Assembly (NCBI RefSeq): GCF_000372725.1
Contig: NW_005200690.1
Coordinates: 1-64,000 of the forward strand
Reading direction: 5' to 3'
DNA: 64,000 bases
Source: Emiliania huxleyi CCMP1516
Lineage: Eukaryota; Haptophyta; Isochrysidales; Noelaerhabdaceae
Part shown: positions 61,486 to 64,000 of the stretch, one piece after another
Numbering within the stretch: position 1 is the first letter of the stretch
Layout of the letters: every line of letters begins with the position of its first letter
The notes under the pieces: generated by a model
The model's database searches: none
What the model was told of the DNA's origin: nothing
What the model saw: only the letters and a program-made list of their open reading frames with translations
Position numbers and translations under genes: made by a program

Positions 61486-61982
61486 GCGATGTGCAAAGCA
61501 TACAAGAAGAGGAGAAAGAAGAGGAGAGACACCGGTGATGACGAAACAGAAGCTAGCGCAGACGAGAGCAGGGCAGACCCGGGGACGGGGGAGTCGGAGC
61601 AGACGGCATCGGCCGCCGAGGGAACGTTGGGAAGAGGCACGAGGAGGGCGGCGACCTCAACCGACTATGGAGGACCCGTCACCAGACGACGCAGAGGGCA
61701 GACGACGGGGGGGAGCTGGAGCAGACGCGCAGGGCGAGACGAGGGAGGGAGCAGGACTTTGCGGAGATCAGCAGGAGGATGTACGAAGAGATTAGGAGCA
61801 GCAGGGACCCGAGGGACCATGTGGAAGACGGCTAGTGCTAGTCCCCCATCGTGAGGACGACCCCGGCTTCCTAGTCGCCGACCACACCCACAAAGAACCC
61901 TGCACAAAGATCGCACGGGCGGGGACCTGTTCCTTTTTACCCATCTCAAAGCAGAGGTGCCCGTTTTTATTTATGTATTTGG
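61486..61982 (+). mobile_element. retroposon copy E, longest copy
   Basis: One frame encodes KKRRKKRRDTGDDETEASAD and STDYGGPVTRRRR. Another encodes REQDFAEISRRMYEEIRSSR and ends RDHVEDG-stop near 61832. A single-base frameshift near 61700 separates them. A short 3' UTR then ends in TTTATTTATGTATTT. In copy D the two parts are in one frame, so they are the C-terminal tail of one retroelement ORF. Confidence 0.75.
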
Positions 61983-62767
61983 ACTGCTCCGGAGACAACC
62001 TCACTAAGACAATGAGCGATGGGTAAAACAAACGTAGAGCCGAGGCTCCATCGACCACTACGCTACTATCTTAGCACTGACTGGGGGGGCCTCTTGGCAC
62101 TTTGGATGTCGTGGGGCTCCTGCCCGTGTCCGGCGTGGAGATGCGCGAGGGTCTGGTGCTCCACGCACCGTCGGGTGCGTGGGTGGTAAGGAGGAGCCGC
62201 GCGGCGCGCGCGGCCTTGGTGACTGACAAAAGTTGATCAGGAATAGACTACAACACTTCGGCGACCGTCGGCGCGCCGATACGGCGATACGCCCGAAATA
62301 GCGATGCAATCGCAATAGCTCCCAAATAGCAAAGTATAGCCGCGCGCCGCGTAATCACGTAAAAGCAATCGGGGCGTCACACTAGGGTCGCCCCCCCCCT
62401 TGCCCCACCAACCTTTTGTGTGTGCACGGTGGACAGACTTTACCTTACCTTTTACCTTACACTACCCCCCTTACCCCACTACTTTGTACTCTTAGGCGTC
62501 GACCGCGTCGTATCCCCCTTGACCCTCCCTGTGAGCCTGTGTGGCGATGCGATTCAGCGAATGCGCTGGGGAACAACCCGAAAAAGAGAGGGAGGCATGT
62601 CTCTGATGAAGCATTGAAGGGCGCCCCGCGCTTGGACTGGTGACCACTGAGCCAGACTAAGCACGACGCGCGCTCTCTCTCAATGACGTAACCTCTCTCT
62701 CGTCTCTCCCCTCGCTGCTCTCTCTCTTCCTCGCTTCTCGCGCTCATGTTCCAAAAGTCATGCAAGT
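61983..62767. other. intergenic stretch
   Basis: Short TACCTTACCTT runs near 62440-62462 and AGAGAG-type runs near 62670-62740. No gene is seen. Confidence 0.5.
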
Positions 62768-64000
62768 TCACACCGCCAGGCGCTCACTAAACGTACGGCG
62801 CTTGCGCACGGCGCCCATCGCCTGGGCGACGAGCGCGATGCTGACGGGCCGCAGCGGCGGCGGCAGCAGCGTGATCGCGCGAGGGCGGTAGAGCCCGAGG
62901 TCGACGAGGGTGGAGGGCGTGGTGCCAAAAAAGTGGACAAACTCGCAGCCGTCGAGGTCGGGGTCAGTCTCGTGCATCGTGACAATGTGAACGCCGAGCT
63001 CCAGCGCGAGCTTCACCTCCGCCGCCAGCGCGCGGCCGGGCAGGCCCTGCCACGTGTCATGGTTGAGGTAGAGCAGAAAGACCTGCCGCCGATCCTCGAG
63101 CTCGTCGTCAGCCACAAAGGGCTCGACCCGCAGCAGCTCGTCCTGCGGCGGCTGCGGCAGTCGCAACTGGAACTCACCCGAGGCGGACCAGCTGTCCTCC
63201 TCGGGCCGCTTTCGATGCCTCCAGGCCGGGTACCTCCGGCCGGAGAAGCGGCGCCGTCCCACCCGCGGCGCGCGGGCGGGCGCGCCCTGCCGGAAGGCGA
63301 GCTCGGCCGGCCTGAAGGCGCGCTCGAGCTCGTCGGCGATCTGCTGGCAGCCGGGGTTGTTGCTCGAGGCATAGGTCGCCACTGGCTGGCGGAAGTGCAA
63401 GTCAGTGGGCGTGATGTCCGCCTTCATGTACACGTCCTCGATGCGCCGGTCGAGGTACATCGGCGTCAGCGCGAGCACCTGTTCACGGGGCAGATAGTGT
63501 GAATATACCCGTTCCCCGCTGGCCGAGGCGGAGCGATGCGAGAGCGCAGGCACCCTCTTGGCTATCTCCTTGAGCGTGAAGAGATGGTACTCGGCCACGC
63601 GATGCCACGCGAGCACCTGCCGCGGCACGCCGTCCTCCCAAAAGACGTACCGATGTAGCGATCCTGGACACTCGTCCACCAGCGCTTCAAGCGGCAGGCC
63701 GCCCTCGCTCACGTCGCTCTCATGCACGAGAATCACGGGCTTGCTGCGCTCCTGGCCCCTCCTCGCCTCGCGCAGAGAGATGCGCGAGGTGAAGTACCCC
63801 CTCGAGAGGAAGAGGAGGAGGACCATCGAGCTGTCGACGTGCCCCTCCACCGCCTCGCTGTCCTCGAGGTCGTCCGCGTCGAGGAACACCACCACGTCGG
63901 GCAGCATACGCCGCAGCAACCGCTTGATCGCGGCGGCCTGCTCCCGGGCAGTCTCCCACACGTGACTCAAGTAGACGTGGTGCCGAACGCCATCGACGAT
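62768..64000 (-). CDS. protein with two TIR-like domains, 5' end beyond the window
   Basis: A minus-strand frame open from the window edge to the stop at 62768-62770. The first domain (from about 63990) reads VYLSHVWETAREQAAAIKRL, VVVFLDADDLED, then SSMVLLLFLSRGYFTSRISL with REARRGQE, and KPVILVHESD. The glutamate in LREA (about 63769-63767) is at the usual catalytic position, although the neighbouring Cys of the common NCLRE motif is replaced. The second domain (about 63110-62800) has RRQVFLLYLNHDTWQGLPG, VHIVTMHETDPDLDGCEF, FFGTTPSTLVDLGLYRPRAI and PVSIALVAQAMGAV, a TIR-like module common in phytoplankton genomes. About 100 residues of linker separate them. NAD+ hydrolase or scaffold roles are both possible. 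Confidence 0.82.
   Translation of the reverse strand: MVDGVRHHVYLSHVWETAREQAAAIKRLLRRMLPDVVVFLDADDLEDSEAVEGHVDSSMVLLLFLSRGYFTSRISLREARRGQERSKPVILVHESDVSEGGLPLEALVDECPGSLHRYVFWEDGVPRQVLAWHRVAEYHLFTLKEIAKRVPALSHRSASASGERVYSHYLPREQVLALTPMYLDRRIEDVYMKADITPTDLHFRQPVATYASSNNPGCQQIADELERAFRPAELAFRQGAPARAPRVGRRRFSGRRYPAWRHRKRPEEDSWSASGEFQLRLPQPPQDELLRVEPFVADDELEDRRQVFLLYLNHDTWQGLPGRALAAEVKLALELGVHIVTMHETDPDLDGCEFVHFFGTTPSTLVDLGLYRPRAITLLPPPLRPVSIALVAQAMGAVRKRRTFSERLAV

Noticed and set aside
1-64000. Bacterial or viral origin of the window
   Set aside because: Spliced genes, JmjC/PHD-type, FG-nucleoporin, TMEM65 and TMEM53-like genes and 5'-truncated retroposons place it in a eukaryotic nuclear genome.
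1-64000. tRNA, rRNA, snRNA genes or riboswitches
   Set aside because: I looked for cloverleaf A/B box patterns and conserved rRNA or snRNA stretches by eye and found none that I could support. A covariance search (tRNAscan-SE, Infernal) would be decisive.

Overview
This window is a GC-rich nuclear scaffold fragment from a eukaryotic alga or protist, most likely a haptophyte-like phytoplankter. That placement is inferred from gene content and intron style, not from a database match. Most genes are broken by short introns, and many of those introns can only be spliced sensibly with GC-AG boundaries. Examples are all four introns of the AlaX/AARSD1-like gene at 4874-6230, the three inferred in the TMEM53-like gene at 25907-27168, and both in the glutaredoxin gene at 53414-54236. 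There are no operons, no bacterial ribosome-binding-site pattern, no rRNA and no tRNA that I could recognise. A run of exactly 100 N (55066-55165) marks an assembly gap.  Layout. 0-5 kb: a LINE reverse-transcriptase relic, a UIM/poly-alanine protein and a hypothetical protein. 5-9 kb: an AlaX-type editing protein, an inverted-repeat element, and tandem and dispersed repeats. 9-13 kb: two small hypotheticals and S-adenosylmethionine decarboxylase. 13-19 kb: minisatellites, a potassium-channel relic and a type II membrane glycosyltransferase with two GT domains, the first lacking DxD. 19-25.6 kb: an LRR protein with an acidic tail, nested hAT-like elements, a ShKT-domain relic and a TKL-like kinase. 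25.9-31.7 kb: a TMEM53-like hydrolase, an FG nucleoporin and a multi-spanning membrane protein. 32-38 kb: an SNase-fold nuclease, repeats, a UBA-TIR fusion and a secreted glycine-rich protein. 38-46 kb: a carnosine-N-methyltransferase-like enzyme, RpiB, a coiled-coil protein and a CobW/ZNG1-type metal chaperone. 48-50 kb: a TMEM65-GAF fusion. 50-53 kb: foldback elements and tandem arrays. 53-56 kb: a Trx-Grx (PICOT-like) protein and a two-repeat protein cut by the gap. 56-59.5 kb: a TIR-bounded element directly abutting a JmjN/JmjC/PHD-type histone demethylase. 60-62 kb: another mobile element and a retroposon copy. 62.8-64 kb: a two-TIR-domain gene running off the window.  The genes are independent housekeeping, signalling and chromatin functions and form no obvious pathway cluster. 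The most interesting features are two unrelated TIR-domain architectures, the TMEM65-GAF fusion, the tandem GT with one catalytically degenerate half, the dominance of GC-AG introns (two of which start with a copy of the following exon's first bases), and a triple-nested transposon whose empty site lies elsewhere in the same window. Intron coordinates are manual predictions made from reading frame and homology of motif order. They were not tested against transcripts.
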